DNA of 64,000 nt from Adlercreutzia faecimuris (lineage in GTDB: Bacteria > Actinomycetota > Coriobacteriia > Coriobacteriales > Eggerthellaceae). The notes beneath the pieces were generated by a model, which did not search any database, was not told the DNA's origin, and worked only from the letters and a program-made list of their open reading frames with translations. The stretch lies in the NCBI RefSeq assembly GCF_022669055.1, contig NZ_JAJMLW010000001.1, positions 186,001-250,000 on the forward strand, given 5' to 3'. This document shows positions 1 through 15,000 of this stretch, in pieces (position 1 is the first letter of the stretch; each line of letters starts with the position of its first letter). Made by a program: the position numbers and the translations under genes.

Positions 1-3000
1 CGGTGATGGTGGAGTCGCCCGTGGACCACCACGGCACCTGCCAGTCGACGATGAAGCTGTTCACCGCGCCGCCGGTGTTGATGGCCTGGGTCAGGTAGAA
101 CTGGTTGTTGCCGCCGTCATGGCCGTCGTCGGCCAAGGTGACGGTGGTGAAATCGGGGTCGGTGATCTGGCGGCGCAGCACCGCGGTGTCGGCGCGCACG
201 CTGGCCATGGGCTTGCGCACGCGGAACCAGCCCGCCTGGGCGCCCACGTACACGTCGTCGTACTCGCCGTCGCAGTCCAGGTCGATGGCGGGCATCTCGT
301 CGCCCGTCACCTGGTCGACGTAGGCAGGGCTGTCCTGGGCCTTCGTGCCGCTCAGGAAGAAGCGCACCGGTGACTGCGCGGCGAAGTCATCCACGCCGAA
401 GTCGGCCAGCGGGTCGTCGGGGCGCACCGGCTTGGAGGCAGTGGTGCCCGCCTTGTCGCCCGCCGTGTAGGTGTGATCCCAGTCGTCGCCCTGCATCCAC
501 TGGAGCTGGCGCTCCTCGGTGGTGTAGTAGGCCTGGCAGCTCTCGCCGTCCCACGAGCGGATGGTGTCCATCTGCTCCTTGTAGCCCACGGGGCGGCCGT
601 CCACCAGCATGCCGTCGGTAGCAGACTCCTCCGAGCCCAGGCTGTCGACGCGCGTGCGCACCTTGAGGGTCACCACGTCCTGGTAGCCCAGGTAGCCATC
701 GGGATGCACGCCGCCCCAGTAGGCCGCCAGCAGGCTGTCGTACTTGTCGAACTCCTCGTCGGAGGCGTCGTCGGGCGGGGCCAGCTCGAACACCACCACC
801 TCGCCCTCGTGGGCCTTGGGCTTGACCGTGGGGTCATCCGGAGCATCGGTCGGGTCGTCGGCGTCCGGCTTGCCGTAGTCGGGGTCGGTGAAGTTGTTCT
901 CGTCGTAGGCGGGCTGGGTGGTCACGTTGACCGTCCAGCCGCGCGCCACCAGCTGCTTGGGGGTGAGCTTCTCGTGGGTGACGGCGTTGCCGTTGTGGCG
1001 GTCCTTATAGGTGCGCTCCACGTAGAACGCGTAGTCGTCCCCCTCGTAGTCGGCCAGGTAGCGCTCGAAGGCGCCCGTCGCGTCGTCCTCGGCGTTCACC
1101 AGCTTGTCGTGGTCGTAGAAGGTCACGAAGTCGGGCAGGTACAGGGCGAACACGAGCTTGCCGTGGTTGAGCGCGCCGCGGCCGCCCACGCTGGCGGTGC
1201 CGTCGGGGTTGGCGCAGCGCAGGGTGGCGGCGAACCAGGGGGTGTCGGCGTACTCGAAGGGCTTGTCCGGGTCGCCGGCGGCGCTCACCGTGCCGTCGTT
1301 GTTGAGCACGTTCGTGCCCTGGGCGCCCTTGCCCGTGGACGTCGAAGCCCCCGACCACGTGGCCGGGTCGTCGTCGCGCGGCCGGTCGGCCGGCTCCAGC
1401 TCCGCCTCGTAGGACGAGCTGAACGTGGGCGACACGAAGCGCAGCTTGAGCGTGGCGTAGACGCCCGCATCGGTGTGGGTGCGCGGCGCGTCAGCCGTCT
1501 TGGCCTGGAACTTCTCGGTCACCTCGGCCGCATCGTTGCCGTTGAGGCCCTGGGTGGTGGCCGACGAGAGCGCGTACTGGCGCCGGAAGGTGTAGTCCGA
1601 CGCGTTGAGGCCCTTGTCGCCCTCGGGGCCGGCCAGCGCCACCGACTTCAGGCCGGCGCCGTAGGTGCCGTCTGTCTCGGTGTACTTGCCGAAGTAGCCC
1701 GTGAGCGGGCTCTTCTGCACGCCCTCGCGCGTCTGGGTGCCGTCGTTGTAGTAGTTGCGCGGCAGGGCGCCGGTTTCCATGAAGCGTACCCAGCGCTTGT
1801 AGTAGTCGCTCTGATCCTGGTAGTCGGCAGGACGGTGGGAGTCCTTCTCATAGGTGTCGGAGATGCGCGGCGTGGTGTCGTTGTGGCGGCCCTCGGAAGA
1901 GGAGTCATCGCGCCATGTGGTCAGGTACGACTCCACCGGCGCGTCCAGGCGCTTGTCGAAGTAGCGATCCACCACGTGGTGGTTGTCTCCAACGCTCGTC
2001 TCGCCGCGGTAGCGCGCCGGCGCGCCCACGGTGAAGGGGTTGTTGGCTATGTCGTTGTCGGTGAGGAACTGGTACCCCGTCATCTTGGAGGTGACGTAGG
2101 TGCGGATGTTCTCGTTGGCGCGGCCCGCCTCCAGGTGATCGGGCTCCTCCGGCCACTCCGGCTCCTCCACCAGGGAGATGTCGAACTTGAACGTGTCCAT
2201 GCCCAGCGCGGGGATGCGCTGCTCGGCATCCTCGGCATGGTCGAGGTCGTCGCCCTTCGCGGTGAAGCGCACCACGAAGCGGTACTGCGGCTCGTCATCG
2301 TCATAGGAGGTCTCGGGGTTCACCTGCTCGTAGGTGACCGTGGCGCGGAAGTTGGCGCCCTTCCAGTCGTTCGCCTCGTTGGCCGTCACCTCGGCGGTGT
2401 TGCCGGCGTAGGCGTTGTAGGAGTAGGCCACGTCCCAGTCGGCCAGATCCATCTCCTGCTCCACGCCAGGCCACTCGCCGTAGGGCTTGCGCGTGCCCCG
2501 GTGCACGGGAGCCATGCCCTCGGGCAGCACCGTGGTCACCACGGGCAGGATGAGGTCGCCCTTCTGGCCGCCGTTGGTGGTGTAGTTGGCCGTGCGCTGC
2601 TCCTGCACCCAGTTGTACCAGGAGTAGCGGGCGTACTGATCCCACCAGTAGCGGTTCTCCACGTGGATGTTGAGCTGACGCGTGTCGGTCTCGGCCGCCA
2701 GGTAGTAGTCGGTGGAATCGCCGGACACACCGTTCTCGCCGATGGTGTTCCACACGCGCACGAGCGGCTTGCGCTGCACGGCGCGGGTGCCCGTCTGGGC
2801 GTATACCACCGCGTCGGCTCCCACGGCCGCGTCGCCGCCCTTGTAGGCCTTGCTCCAGAAGCCGTCGAAGCCGTCGTTGCGCGCCACCGACCCCATGGCG
2901 TTGCCCTCATCGGTGCGCACGGTGGCGTTCTGGATGGTGTAGCCGTTGATGGACGGCATGTTGGGCGAGCCGTAGAGCTGCTGGTAGGTCTGCTCGCCGA

Positions 3001-6000
3001 GCCAGCGCGTGTTGATGGTCTCCTTCCAGTCCATGCCGTAGACCTGCATATGCTTCTGGCCCTCATGGTGGCCGCCCTCGAAGTGATCGACGTCCATCAC
3101 CTGGTAGTAGGCGCTCGACTTGCTCGGCTCCTGGCCGGCGGCCGTGTCGTCGCCTGCGGGCTTCACGTCCACCGGGCGCGTGAGCAAACGGTCGTACCAG
3201 GCGCCGTCCTCGTTGCTGCCGAACACGTGCGAGGCCAGGTTGACCGCTATCTGGTAGCCGTTGTCGCCATACTCGTCCGGGTCGGCCGTGTTGGCGTCCG
3301 TGCCGTCGATGGCGCGGCCGTACCACTTGCCCAGGTCGTGCTCGACCGTCACGCGGATGACCCAGGGCTGGGAGCTGTCGCGGTACTCGGCGCTGTGGGC
3401 GTTCGCGCTGTCCGAGGGCACGCTCGTGTAGGTGGACTTCTCGGTATCGGCCGAGAGGTCGGCCACCGTGGGCGTGGCGCCGCTGCGGTAGACGCCCGGA
3501 TCCTGGGCGGCGCTCGGGGCGTCGTAGCCGGCATAGGCGCTCGCCGGCGACTGGAGCACCTCGATCCTCACCTTGGCCTGGTCGATGGGATCCCACGTCT
3601 TATCAGACACATGGGGGTCGTACTGCTGATCCTGCGGCGTGCCGCGGTTCGTCATCACGTAGGCCTTGGCCGTGGCCTCATCGTTCAAGAGGGCCGAGAG
3701 CGCCGCCAGGTCGCCCATGTCGATGCCGTCGGCCGCCGCGTTGTCCGCGAACTTGGGCTCCACGCCGCGCGGCATGACGTAGGTGAACTCTACGCCGTCG
3801 AGCGTGCGGTCGCCGTAGTTGTAGGCGATGAGCTGGCTCGTGAAGTCCTGGTTGTACTCGAGGGCCGTCACGTAGTGGCCGTTCATGAGGCCGGAGCGGT
3901 CACGCAGCCGCTGGCCGGCGTAGTCGGTATCGCCCACGCGCCACCAGTAGCGGCTGTCCACGCCGCTCGGGTACTTGCGCGACGCCTTGGCATCGCTGTC
4001 CTGATCGGTGATGAAGTCGCTTGACGTGGCGAGCCACGCCTTCTGCATGTGCACGCGGGTCTCGCTCCACACGAGCGGCACGGTGCTCCCCCACCGCTCG
4101 GTCTGGCTGTCCATGTCGCCCTGGGTACGCGCCTTGGTCACAAACGAGTAGTAGTCGCGCACGTAGCGGTTGGTGAGCGACGAGCCGTTGTCGTTGGCCT
4201 GGGCCGTACCGCCCGTGTTGGCGCTGCCGCTGTCCCACCAGCCCTCGTAGCGGGTGCTGGAGGGCAGCAGTCCCTTGGCGTCGCCCACGGTGTCGGCGTA
4301 GGGGCGCGGCGTGTAGCGCACGCGCTGCTTGTTGCGCGCGGTGCGCACGTCCTCGTCGAGGAAGATGCCGCGCGAGCCCTCCACGCCCCAGTTGTTCACG
4401 TCCCACCAGTTGTAATAGGGCTGGTGGGTGGTCTCCACGCCGGGAATCCACGTGAGCGAGCCGTCGAACATCTCCCACACGTCGGTCTGCTCGGCCTTGT
4501 CGCCCGAGAACGCGGAGTCCAGCAGCAGGGAGTCCAGGTCCATGAGGTTGCTGGCCGTGTTCACGTACACCGGGCTGCCCATCTCATGGGTGCCGTCGAA
4601 GATGGTGCCGTTCATCTGGTTGATGCGGCCCGAGGCGCTATTGCCATAGGCGTAGGGATAGTAGTAGTACTCGCCCATGCGCGGGAAGTACGCCGGCTCC
4701 ACGCCCGCGTTGCCCGTGAGGGCGCCCGTCGCGCCCAGGTCCAGGTACACCTGGGGCAGGCCGTCCACCGCCGCGCGCACCGGGAACCACACCTCGATGA
4801 GGTCGCCCACCTCCATGCGGGAGTTGCCCGGCGTGGCCACGTCCACCGGACGGCTGGCCGCATCATCAGGGTCGACCTCGCTGCCGGCGTCGTCGCCGTC
4901 AGCCACCCAGGATATCTTGAGCAGCGTGAACTCGGTCGGCCGGCTGGCGTTCGCCGCCGTGGGGTTCAGGTCGGTGAAGGCGCGGTACCCTGCGTGGCCT
5001 CGCGTGGCCGCGGCGCGCGCATAGGTCATGGCCCCGCCGTAGTCGAGCGCCTCGCCGCTGCCCTCAGCCACCGCCTCCACCTTCAGGCGCATGCCCTTCA
5101 GGCGGGCGGCGGACACGTCGTCGCCGTCACGGTCGGTCCAACGCACCTGCAGCACGCTCTCCAGGTAGGCGGCGTCTATCTGGCCGCCGTCCGTCGTCTT
5201 CAGGTAGTCGGAGGGGATACGCTCGTAGAGCACGGGGTTGTACAGATCGCCCTCCAGCTCGCGAATGCCGGGGTTGGTCCCCTTGGGCACGTTCTTGAGC
5301 GAGTTCTTGTACCAGAACTGCTCGCCGGGCACGTAGCCGAGCTTCTGGGCGGCGTTCACGTCCCAGGCCGCCTCGGCCATGGCCTCGGTCTGGAACACCT
5401 GGCCCTGGAACTGCATCACCGGCGTGCGGCGGTACACCTTGAGGGTGCGCGTGGCGCCCTCGTCCTGCTTGGTGAGCCACTGGCCGTGCTCGACCGCCGC
5501 GCCAGGAGCGGCCGGGGCAGGGGCCGCGCCGGCTACCGGGTCGTCGTAGAAGTCGAGGACGGTGGACTCATTGTGGTAGTGAGTCAGCGCCAGATCGGCG
5601 GCGTCGGTGGGGGTCCAGCTGTTGGCCTGCTCGCTGCTGGGCAGCTGAGCCGAGAGGGCGCGCAGGTCCGCGTAGCGGCCCACGCCCACCAGGGCCACGT
5701 CCTCCAGCTCGTAGGGCGCCGCGCCGTCCTTGGTGGCCGGCACGTCGTAGTAGGTCCAGCGCACGCCGGTGACCTTGCGGAAGAGGTTGCCGTTGGCCGA
5801 GTGCCCCTCGTCAGTCGCATCCGGCGTGGCGGTGCCGTAGCGTGCCACCAGCTCGGCGTAGCTCACCCACTTGCCCGGCGCCGAGGCAGCACGCGCCAGA
5901 TCGGTGCCGGTCATGAGGGCCGCCGGCTGCAGGGCGTAGGCGGCGGGATCGGCCGTGGCCGCGGGATAGCCGGAGTCGAAGTACTCCACCTTGATGGCGG

Positions 6001-9000
6001 GACGGCCGGGCACGAGGGCGCCGTCCTCCCCCTCCGCCGGGCCCACGCCGTTAGCCGGCATGTCCTTCGGATAGCGCAGGTCAACTACGGCGCCGCCCTC
6101 GGTGAGCACCGTCTTGTTGGACGCGGCTATCTTGGGCGTCTCGGTCAGCTCGAAGAGCACCTTGCCCGAGGGATCGCCGCCCACGTTGCCGTCGGTGAAG
6201 CGCACGGTCACCTGCAGGTCGTTGGTGTGGCGCGTGTAGTTCTCGATGTCGCTCACCGTCAGCTGGGCCGGGTTGCCGTCACCGTCGGCCGTCACGGCCG
6301 AGTTGGAGGGCGTGTTCGTGGTGAACTGGGCGTCCAGCTTGATGACATCGTCTTTGTGGTAGTGGAAGCGGATGTTGGAGTAGTCGCGAGCCGCCAGCTG
6401 CCCCTTGCCGTCGTAGCGCAGGGCGATGTCGTTCACCGACGCGTAGCGGATGGGCTCGAGCGCGCTGCCCGGGCTCGTGGAATCCGTCGCATAGCCGGTC
6501 TTGTTCTCCCAGTCCAGACCGCCCTTGCCGTGGCTCAGGCTCGTGGCGCGGTACTGCGTGTAGCCGTGCTTCGGGCGCGCCACGGCGTAGAAGTTCGACT
6601 CCACCGTCTGGTTCTGGTAGCTGGGGTTGTCGTCCTCGTAGGCCGTGTTGCCGTCGTCGTGGTAGTCCGGATCGTCGTTGAGCTCGTCGGTCGCCTGGGT
6701 GATGACGCGCAGCCACAGGCCCTTGCCCGGAGCGATGCCCGAGGCGTCGGGGTCGGCCGCATCGTACTCGCCAATTTGGAACAGCAGGTCGCGGTTTTGG
6801 CTCAGGCCCTCGGCGCCGGCGTCGAGGGACAGGTCGGTCTTCTCGGGCGCAGGACGCTGGGCCGAGCCGTCGTCGGCGGAGATGAAGGCCTTCACGTCCA
6901 GGCCGGTGGCGTTGCCGTTGACCCACGTGCCGTCGGCCTTCTGCACCTTGGCTACCTCCCAGCCCACCACGCGCTGGCCGGGAGCCGTGTCGAAGCGGGC
7001 GTCCACCTGCTCGAGCGGCAGCGAGGGCTCCTTGGCGGCCTCGTCCAGCCACTCGTCGGTGCCCACGTAGAGCAGGTACTCGATGTAGTCGCCGGCGTAC
7101 ACGTCGCCGTTGGGGATGTCCGACACCTCGCCCGAGGCGGGGTCGTAGCTCACCGGCGTGGTGATGGAGCGGTCATCGAAGTCGTAGGCGAACACGGTCT
7201 GGGCCCCCGCGTCGGTCTGCACCGTCTTGCCGCGGGTGAGCGAGGTCTCCATGATGGCCAGCCGGTGCGACAGCAGGTAGTTGGCCGTAGGGGCCGCCGT
7301 ATTCTTCGACTGGTCGGCCAGGGCCTTGAAGTTGGGATCCTTGGTGGCCACCTGGTCCACCACCAGCTTGTTCGGCAGCTTCCAGGTGTCGAAGTCGTTG
7401 CCGTCCTTGCAGAAGGTGGGCGTGGAGGTGTAGTCCCAGCGGCCCGCCTCCAGGTCGGTGGCCGTGGTGGCCGTGGCGGCCTTGAAGTTTTCGACGGTGC
7501 GATCCACGTACACGCCGTCGAAGGCGTAGGTGTAGTGGGGCTGGGTGCCCGCGGGCAGCGCCTTTCCGTCGCGGTCGACCAGCTGGGAGGTCGCGCCCGC
7601 CGAGGCGGTCAGGTTGCGCTCCCGCAGCGGCGAGAGGTACTCGCCCGAGTCGAGCATGGTCTCGGGCTTGGCGCGGTCGGCGTTGGGCGAGTCGAACTCG
7701 AAGGACACCTTGGCCACTGCGGGCTTGGCATAGGTGAGGTCCACCGTCGCGTCGCCCTTGAAGCCGGGAATGGTGTTGGTGGCGTCGACTGCCTGATAGG
7801 ACAGCGTCAGCTCGTCGGCATGGTCGCGCAGGTACTTCTCCACGTCAATCACGTAGTCGCCCGCATGATCGCCCGAGGCCAGGGGCGCGTCGGAGAGGAT
7901 GCCGGCGTCGCGCATATCCTTCCAGGTGAGCACGACGTCCTTGGTGAGCGTGGTCGTCCCCACCGTGTTGCGGATGGTCAGAGTGAACTTGTTGGCCTGG
8001 AACCACGTGACGTCGTGACCCGTGTGATCGGGCACGAACTCGGCGGGCACGTACACCTTCTGCAGGCGGAAGGTGTCGTGCAGCTCGCTCGTCAGCCGCG
8101 CGTGGCTGATGTGCGCGATGCGGTTGGGGCCGTCGGGACGCGCATCCAACGCGAGGCCCATGTCCTCGTCCTCCGAGTTCCAGAAGCGCGCCTCGAACTC
8201 GGCCAGGTTGGGCGTCTTGTTGTCGCGCGCGTAGTCGTACATCGACACGTCCGAGGCGTTGTTGTTCTTGGCGTTGAGGCTGTAGTTGTCCTTGAACGGG
8301 ATGAGGTAGCCCAGGTAGTAGCCCCGGTCGGACTCCTGGTGCTCCACGCCGGCGTTGGAGCTGGCCTTCCAGCCGCCCGAGGCCAGGGGCTTGAGCGGGT
8401 CGGCGTAGCGGTAGTAGCGCGCGTTGAACGAGTTGGTGGCGTCGGCCTTGTCGCTCACGCTGCCGGTGAGCGGGTTCTTCTCACCCTTGTAGATGTAGGG
8501 GCGGCCCAGCAGGTAGAAGTCGGTGGCCGCGTCCGCCGCGTCGCGGTCGACGGGATTGCCCGCTATCTCGGACGTGGAGTCGCCGTTGCCGTAGTAGGGC
8601 CCCAGGTCCATCACGTAGGAGGTGACGAACTCGTTTTCTTTGAGCGGCACGGTGGCCGGCTCGGCGCCCGTGCGGTTATAGTCCTCGGTGCCATCCGGGT
8701 TGGTGGTGTAGGTGCCGTAGGCGTTGGCGATGACCGCCGCCTCGCGCTCGTCGGGGCGCCCGAACTTCAGGAAGCCGTCGCCGGTGGAGCCGGGGTTGGC
8801 CACCATATAGTCGAGGCCTTGGTCGTTGAGCTTAGTCTGGCCGGTGACGGCGCCGCTGCCGTCGTAGGTCACCTCGTACTGGCCGTCGCGACGCACCACG
8901 ATGGTGCGCGCGGCGCCCTCGGCGTAGCTGTCGCCCGCCGCATCCCACTGGCGGGTGGTCAGCGTGATGGAGGCGTTCTCGTAGTCGGACAGGTGCTTCC

Positions 9001-12000
9001 ACACGCCCGAGTCCTTGAGGAAGTGGAAGCCGGTGGAGAGGTAGCCGTAGTACTCCAGGTCGCTGTCGGGGATGCACTTGGGCAGTGTGTCGTGCAGCGT
9101 GATGCGGTCGGCGAACGAGGCGTAGGTGTCGTACCAGTCGTCGCCGGAGCGGTAGTCGGTGCTGTTGTAGAACCAGCGGATGTTCTTGCGGTAGAACGAC
9201 ATGGCGTAGTGGTAGTCGTCCGCGAAGCGCGCGTCCTCGTAGCCGTAGTTGCCCAGGCGGTTGCCGTAGGCGCCGGAGGCGTTGGTCACCGTGTCCTTGC
9301 GCACGTAGTTGCCGTCCTCGTGGACGATGAGGTGCTGGTTGGTCACCAGATGGCGCATGCGGCCTTCCATGTGGTGATGGCTCCAGTAGCTGTCATGGCA
9401 GATGTAGTCTTGGTAGGACCAGTTGCTCTTGATGTCGGAGGAGTTGGGGCCCTTGGGGGCGTTATAACGCGTGACGGCTTTGTGCTGCGGGCGCACGTTG
9501 CCCGACAGGTCGCCGCCCACCTCCATGGTCACGCTCGACTGCACGTTCACGCCGTCGCCGCCGGTCACGGCGTAGGTGCGGCCCGTCGTCTCGAAGGCCA
9601 TCTTGTTGAGCCAGTCGGCCCAATCGCCGTTGCTCACACCGTACCAGGTGCCGTAGTCGGGCTGGCCTGCGCTCTGCCAGGCATCTCCGCTCGCCTCGAA
9701 GGTGCCGTCGGCGAACAGGTTGGCGGCAGTGGCGAACTGGCCCTGGTTGATGGACACGTCGTAGGTGATGCTCGTCACCGGGTTGCCCGGCTCGCCCACG
9801 CTCTGGTAGTCGGCGATGCCGTCCTTGCGGGCGTACTGGTCGGCCTCGGCCGAGCTGCCGAAGCTGGCCTCGGGCTGGCCGGCGGCGTTGGTCTTGAGCA
9901 GGTTCAGGCGGAAGTACTTCTGGCCGTCCACGTCCGCCTGCTTGGAGAACGCCTCGCCGCTCGCCCAGGCGTCGCGGATCTCCTGCTCGCTCACGTACAG
10001 CTTGTCGCCGTTCTTGTAGGTGACGGTGATGCCCTTGAGGTAGGGCACGGCGGCGCTGCGCACCTTCACGTAGTAGGCGTCGAAATAGCCGGCCGGCATG
10101 GTCTGGGTCAGGTGGATGAGCGCGCCGGAGTTGTAGGTGAGGGCTCCCACGTAGGAGGCGCCGCCCTGCTCGGTGTGGCACGACCACTCGGGCGCGTAGG
10201 ACTGGGCGCCCGGCCCGCTGTTCACCTGGCGGAAGTCGGCGAGCAGCGATACCTGGGCCTTATAGCCCGCATCGAGGGCGCCGTTGCTCTCGCCGCCGGC
10301 GGTGTAGCTGTCCGCCTTCCAATGGGTGGAATCCCACGAGCCATCGGTACCCTGGTTGAACCGGTCGGTGCCGGCGGTGCCGGTACCGTTGTCCCAGAAG
10401 CCCGAGCGGCTTACCGTGTCGAAGTACATCTTCGACACGTACACGTCGGAGCCGTCGCGACGCAGAACCTCATAGTCGCTGCCGAGCGGGGCCTCTCGGA
10501 TGCCGTTGAGGTGGTTGGTGGCCGTGGTGGTCATCCGCTCAGTGGTGGCGAAGTTCGCGTCGGTGTAGCCGTCGAAGGTGAAGGTCTGCGCCTCCTTGCC
10601 GGCGGCGCTGTGCTCCCAGTCCATGTTCTTCCAGCTGTGCAGCTCAGCACTCGCCAGGTTGGCGATGCCCCAGAAGTACAGGAACTCCTCGCCGATCACC
10701 AGGCCGTCATCGGTCACCGCCAGCTCGGAGAGGCGCGCGTAGTCAGGGTCGGACGCATCCGGCGTCACGGTGCTGCTCTTCACCACGAACTTCGTGGGCA
10801 GCTTGCCGGCGCCAGGCACGTAGTCGTCGGCCGGCTCCAGCACGACCTCGCGCGCGGTCGTCCCGTCATCGTCGACGTAGCCCTTGAGCACCACAGTGCC
10901 CACCAGACCCTCGTCCTCGAAGCACTCGAGGAAGGGGTGCGCCACGGTGATCTTGGTGGTGTGGAAGCCCGTCCATGCGCTCACCGTGGAGCCGTCGGCC
11001 TGGGCAATGCCCGTCTCCCACTTGAGCGGCAGCGTGGTCTTCACGTCCACGTCGTCGAGGGTGGAGTAGCCGCGCTGGTTCCACAGGCGCGTAAACAGCT
11101 TGAAGTCGCGGTCGTAGGGCACCGTGGTGAGGGTGCGGCTGCCGTCCATGCTGGCGCCATCGTCCGTGGTGTGCGTGTCGGTGTAGTCCCACTCGCCGTA
11201 CTGGCCGAAGGTGTGCAGCTCCAGCGCGGGGCGGAACACCTGCAGGGCAGACGCCTTGTCGAAGGAGCCCTTGGTGTCCAGCGCGCCCTGCTGGATGACG
11301 CGGGCGCGGGCGTCCAGGTTGTCGTAGTCCTTCCCGTTCACGCGCTTGTACCACCAGTTGGCGGTGCCGTGGGTGGTGACGGTGACCTCCTTGCCGGCAG
11401 CCACGGGGTCGATGCCGGCGTACTCGATCTCCACGCGCTCCAGGTAGCGGTCCTTGAAGGCGGCGAACGCGCCCGTGGCCAGGTCGATGGTGAACGAGCC
11501 TGGGGTGGCGCTCGCATCCAGCAGCGCCTTGAGCTCGGCCGCCGTGAGCGTCACGTCCACCGCCGTGCCCATGTTCGCCGTGCCGGAGGCCGGACGGAAG
11601 AAGAAGCGCATCTCCTTGAGCGCCGAGGCCTCGGAGCCGTCGGCCTGGGCCACGGTTCCCAGGGAGAACAGCCCCTCGGTGAAGGTGAGCGTGCGCGTCT
11701 TGTAGCCCATCACGCGGCTCACCGGCGCGGGCAGCAGGCCGCTCAGGCTCTCGATGTCCAGGGTGACCATGGACTTGTCCGACCGCGCCTGCTGGCGGTT
11801 GGCCACCACGAAGCGGTAGCCCACGTCCTCGGAGTAGTTGGCCACCTCAAGCGGCGCGGCCTGATCGACGGCGTTGGCCTCGTTGGGACGCACCCCCACC
11901 GGCTTGTGGGCGTAGGCCTCCACGGTGGCGGCGAAGGGCTTGATGACCATGACCTTGTGGGCCTTGGGGCGCACCTCCGACCCCGTTCCGTACTCGGCCG

Positions 12001-15000
12001 TGGTGGGGTAGGCGGCGCAATCGGTGCTCACGCGCTCGTCGAGGTTGGTGCCGTGGGTGTCGGCGCGGCCCAGGATGAGGGCCCGCACCGCCGTGCCGTT
12101 GGAAGCCAGGGCGCGCTTGCGCACGGCGCCGAAGTGGATGCGCACCGACTTCACCGTCTGGCCGTCCAGCCCCTCGTCCAAGGGCAGCTTGAGGGTGGAG
12201 GTGCCGTCGCCCGCATCTTCCAGATAGGGCTCCAGCTCCGCCATCGACCAGCGCTTGAGGGGCACGAGGCCCTCGTCCTTGGCAGGATCGAACTGGAGCG
12301 TGTCGGAGAGGCCGAACACCTCGATGTACTCCACGCTGCCCTCGCCTTGCTGAAGCCAGCCCTCCTCGCCCGTCGCGGCGTCCACCACCCCGCGGTGGAA
12401 TCCGGCCAGCCGCAGCTCCTCAGGAACGAAGCCGCGCACGACCGTCTGGTTGCCGTTATCCGGATCGGCGGTCTCGGCCAGGTCGTTCACCACCATGTCC
12501 AGGTTGTAGTCGCGCATGAGGTAGTCGGAGTCGTTCTCCAGCGTGTAGGAGTACCACGCCTCCTCGCCGTCGCCATCGCCCCAGCGGTAGGGCACCTTCT
12601 CCGGCGCGCTCGCGCTGTCCCAATGGTCGGCCGTGCCGTCGTTCCAACCGAAGCTCGGCGTGATGCGCGGCTTGATGGGCACGTACATGCTGCGCAGCGT
12701 GGCCGTGTCGGTGTAGGACTGGTTGACCGGGTTCGGCACGTGGTAGTCGGTAGCGAACACCGCCGTCACAGGGATGTCCTGCACGCGCGTGGGCGTGCCG
12801 TTGATGTCGACGAAGGCGTCCTCGCCCGCGCCGGGCGCGCTGCCCTCGAAGGAGTCCATGACCACCTCGACCTGCGAGAGGTAGCCGTTGGCCCAGCGGC
12901 TCAGGGGGATGACGGCATGCTCGTAGTCGGGGTTGGGCTGCGCCACGCCGTCCACGGTGATGGTGGGGTTGTTGTCCACGAGGGCCTTCACCTGGTCGCC
13001 CGTGAGCGTCACCGTCTGGGGCAGGGCGCCTATCTGCCACGACCCGCCCACGTTCTCGCGCGGGTAGTACGTGATCTTAACCTCGCTGATCTCGGCATTG
13101 GCCAGCAGGTCCTTGCTCAGCACCACCTTCTTCGCGGTGAAGTCGTCGCGCTTGCCCGTGAGCGTGTCCTGCGAGCAGAGGCCCGTTATGGTCAGCTTGG
13201 CCGGCTCCATCTTGGAGACGGCGGAGTTGGACACATGGAAGCGCCAGCCGGCATCCGGCTCGCGCACGAGCGCCTCCTTGGTCTTCTTCTCGTACACGCC
13301 GCCGGTCACATCGCCGCCGTAGGTGCTGTAGGCGCCGGCGACCACCTTCGGCGAGGTGCTGATGGGCTTGAAGGTGGCGCTCGCGTCGTTGGAGGTCAAA
13401 GGCAGGCTCTCGTAGGCCTCCTTCGGCGCGGCCAGCCAGCGCTTCTGGCCGTAGAGGATGGAGGCGTCGTTGACGTAGTTCTGGTTGGACTTGTGCATGG
13501 TGCCCGTCACCTTCACGCTGCTGGCGACGGCGACGTTCTTAGGAAGCGGGCTCTTGAACAGCACGCGGAACTGCCCGGTGAACGTGCGCGAGGGCTGCTG
13601 GCCGGGGGCGTACTGCTTCTGCGGGATGGCGGCGATGCCCTGGGCCTCCAGGATCTCCGCGATGCCCGTGCCCGGCACCTTGTCGGCCTCGGCGTCGCTG
13701 ATGCCCAGACGATAGGTGACGCTCGTGGGGGTGCTGGCCGTCTGCTGCGGCGTGCCCACGTTCACCCACGAGGTGGCACCGGAGGCGTCTGCCACCTCCA
13801 CCTGCACCATCTGGGCGGCGTTGGCGTAGTACCAGTCGGTCAGCTGGGGGCCGACGGCCGGATCGCTCTCGTCTGACTGGTTGACGGTGAACACGAGCGA
13901 CTGGAGCTCGAAGCCGTCGGGGAGCGTGTCGCGCAGCTCGGCGCCGACGCGCTGGGACTCGTCCACGTCCAGCTGCAGGTCGCGCCCGTACAGCGGCACG
14001 TTGGAGCCGGCGGTGGTCATGCCGTCCAGAATGTAGCTCACCGGATAGCCCAGAGGGCCGCTCGCCGTCATGGTGGCGCGGTTGGTGGCAGGGTCGATGA
14101 CGTACTTCGACACCTCCATGTTCAACTTGGCCGCCTTGAACTCCGAGGTGATGCCCGTCTGCTTGGTCCAGCCGTAGTCGTTGTTCTCACCGCGGCCGCC
14201 GAACCACACGGTGGGCGACGCCTTCATCTCCACGGCCGGGTAGCGCTTGCCGCCTTCCGCCGAGGGATCGAGCTCCGCCGTGAAGTTGGTGGTGTAGGGC
14301 ATGGCGATGACGAGCTTCTTCTCGTCGTGCACCTGATCGGCCGGCGTGTCGGGGCCGGGCGCGCGCAGGGGCCCGCCCATCTGGTTCTCGTGGACGATGA
14401 GCGACATCATGCCGTCCTGACCGCCCGTCGAGTAGTACAGGGGCTGAAGCCCCAGCTCCTCGGCGTTGGAGAACGTGTCCAGGTCGAGCTCGGCGTACTC
14501 CTCGTCCTTGTCGGTGACGTCGTAGATGAGGATGCCGCCCTGCCCCGGCTTGCCGATGAGCGTGTGCCCGTCGGAGATGCTCGCGCCCTCCAGCTTGGTG
14601 GTGGCGCCGGTGTCCGGGTCGTAGGACCACGCGCACACGTCCTTGGTGATCATGCCCTGACCATCCTGGACGTAGTTGGGGAAGTTGAAGAAGAACGACA
14701 GGTAGTCGATGAGGCTGTCAGTGCTCTCGGACACGTTCTTGACCGTGGCCTCGTACACCATGTAGTTGTAGCGATCCCAGAGGATGGGAGTGCCCACGCA
14801 CTTCATGTCGTACTCCCAGTCCAGGTTGGTCTTGATGAACGTGGCGGTGCGCATGGTGCCCGACGTGGAGTCGGAGCCCGTGCCTATGTAGACGGGCACT
14901 GAGGACGTGGTGGTGTTGCCCTTGGAGTCGGTATAGGAGTTGTACTGGGCGCCGTAGAGGATGGAGCCGCCCGTGTTCTCCGGCACCGCGCCTTGGAACT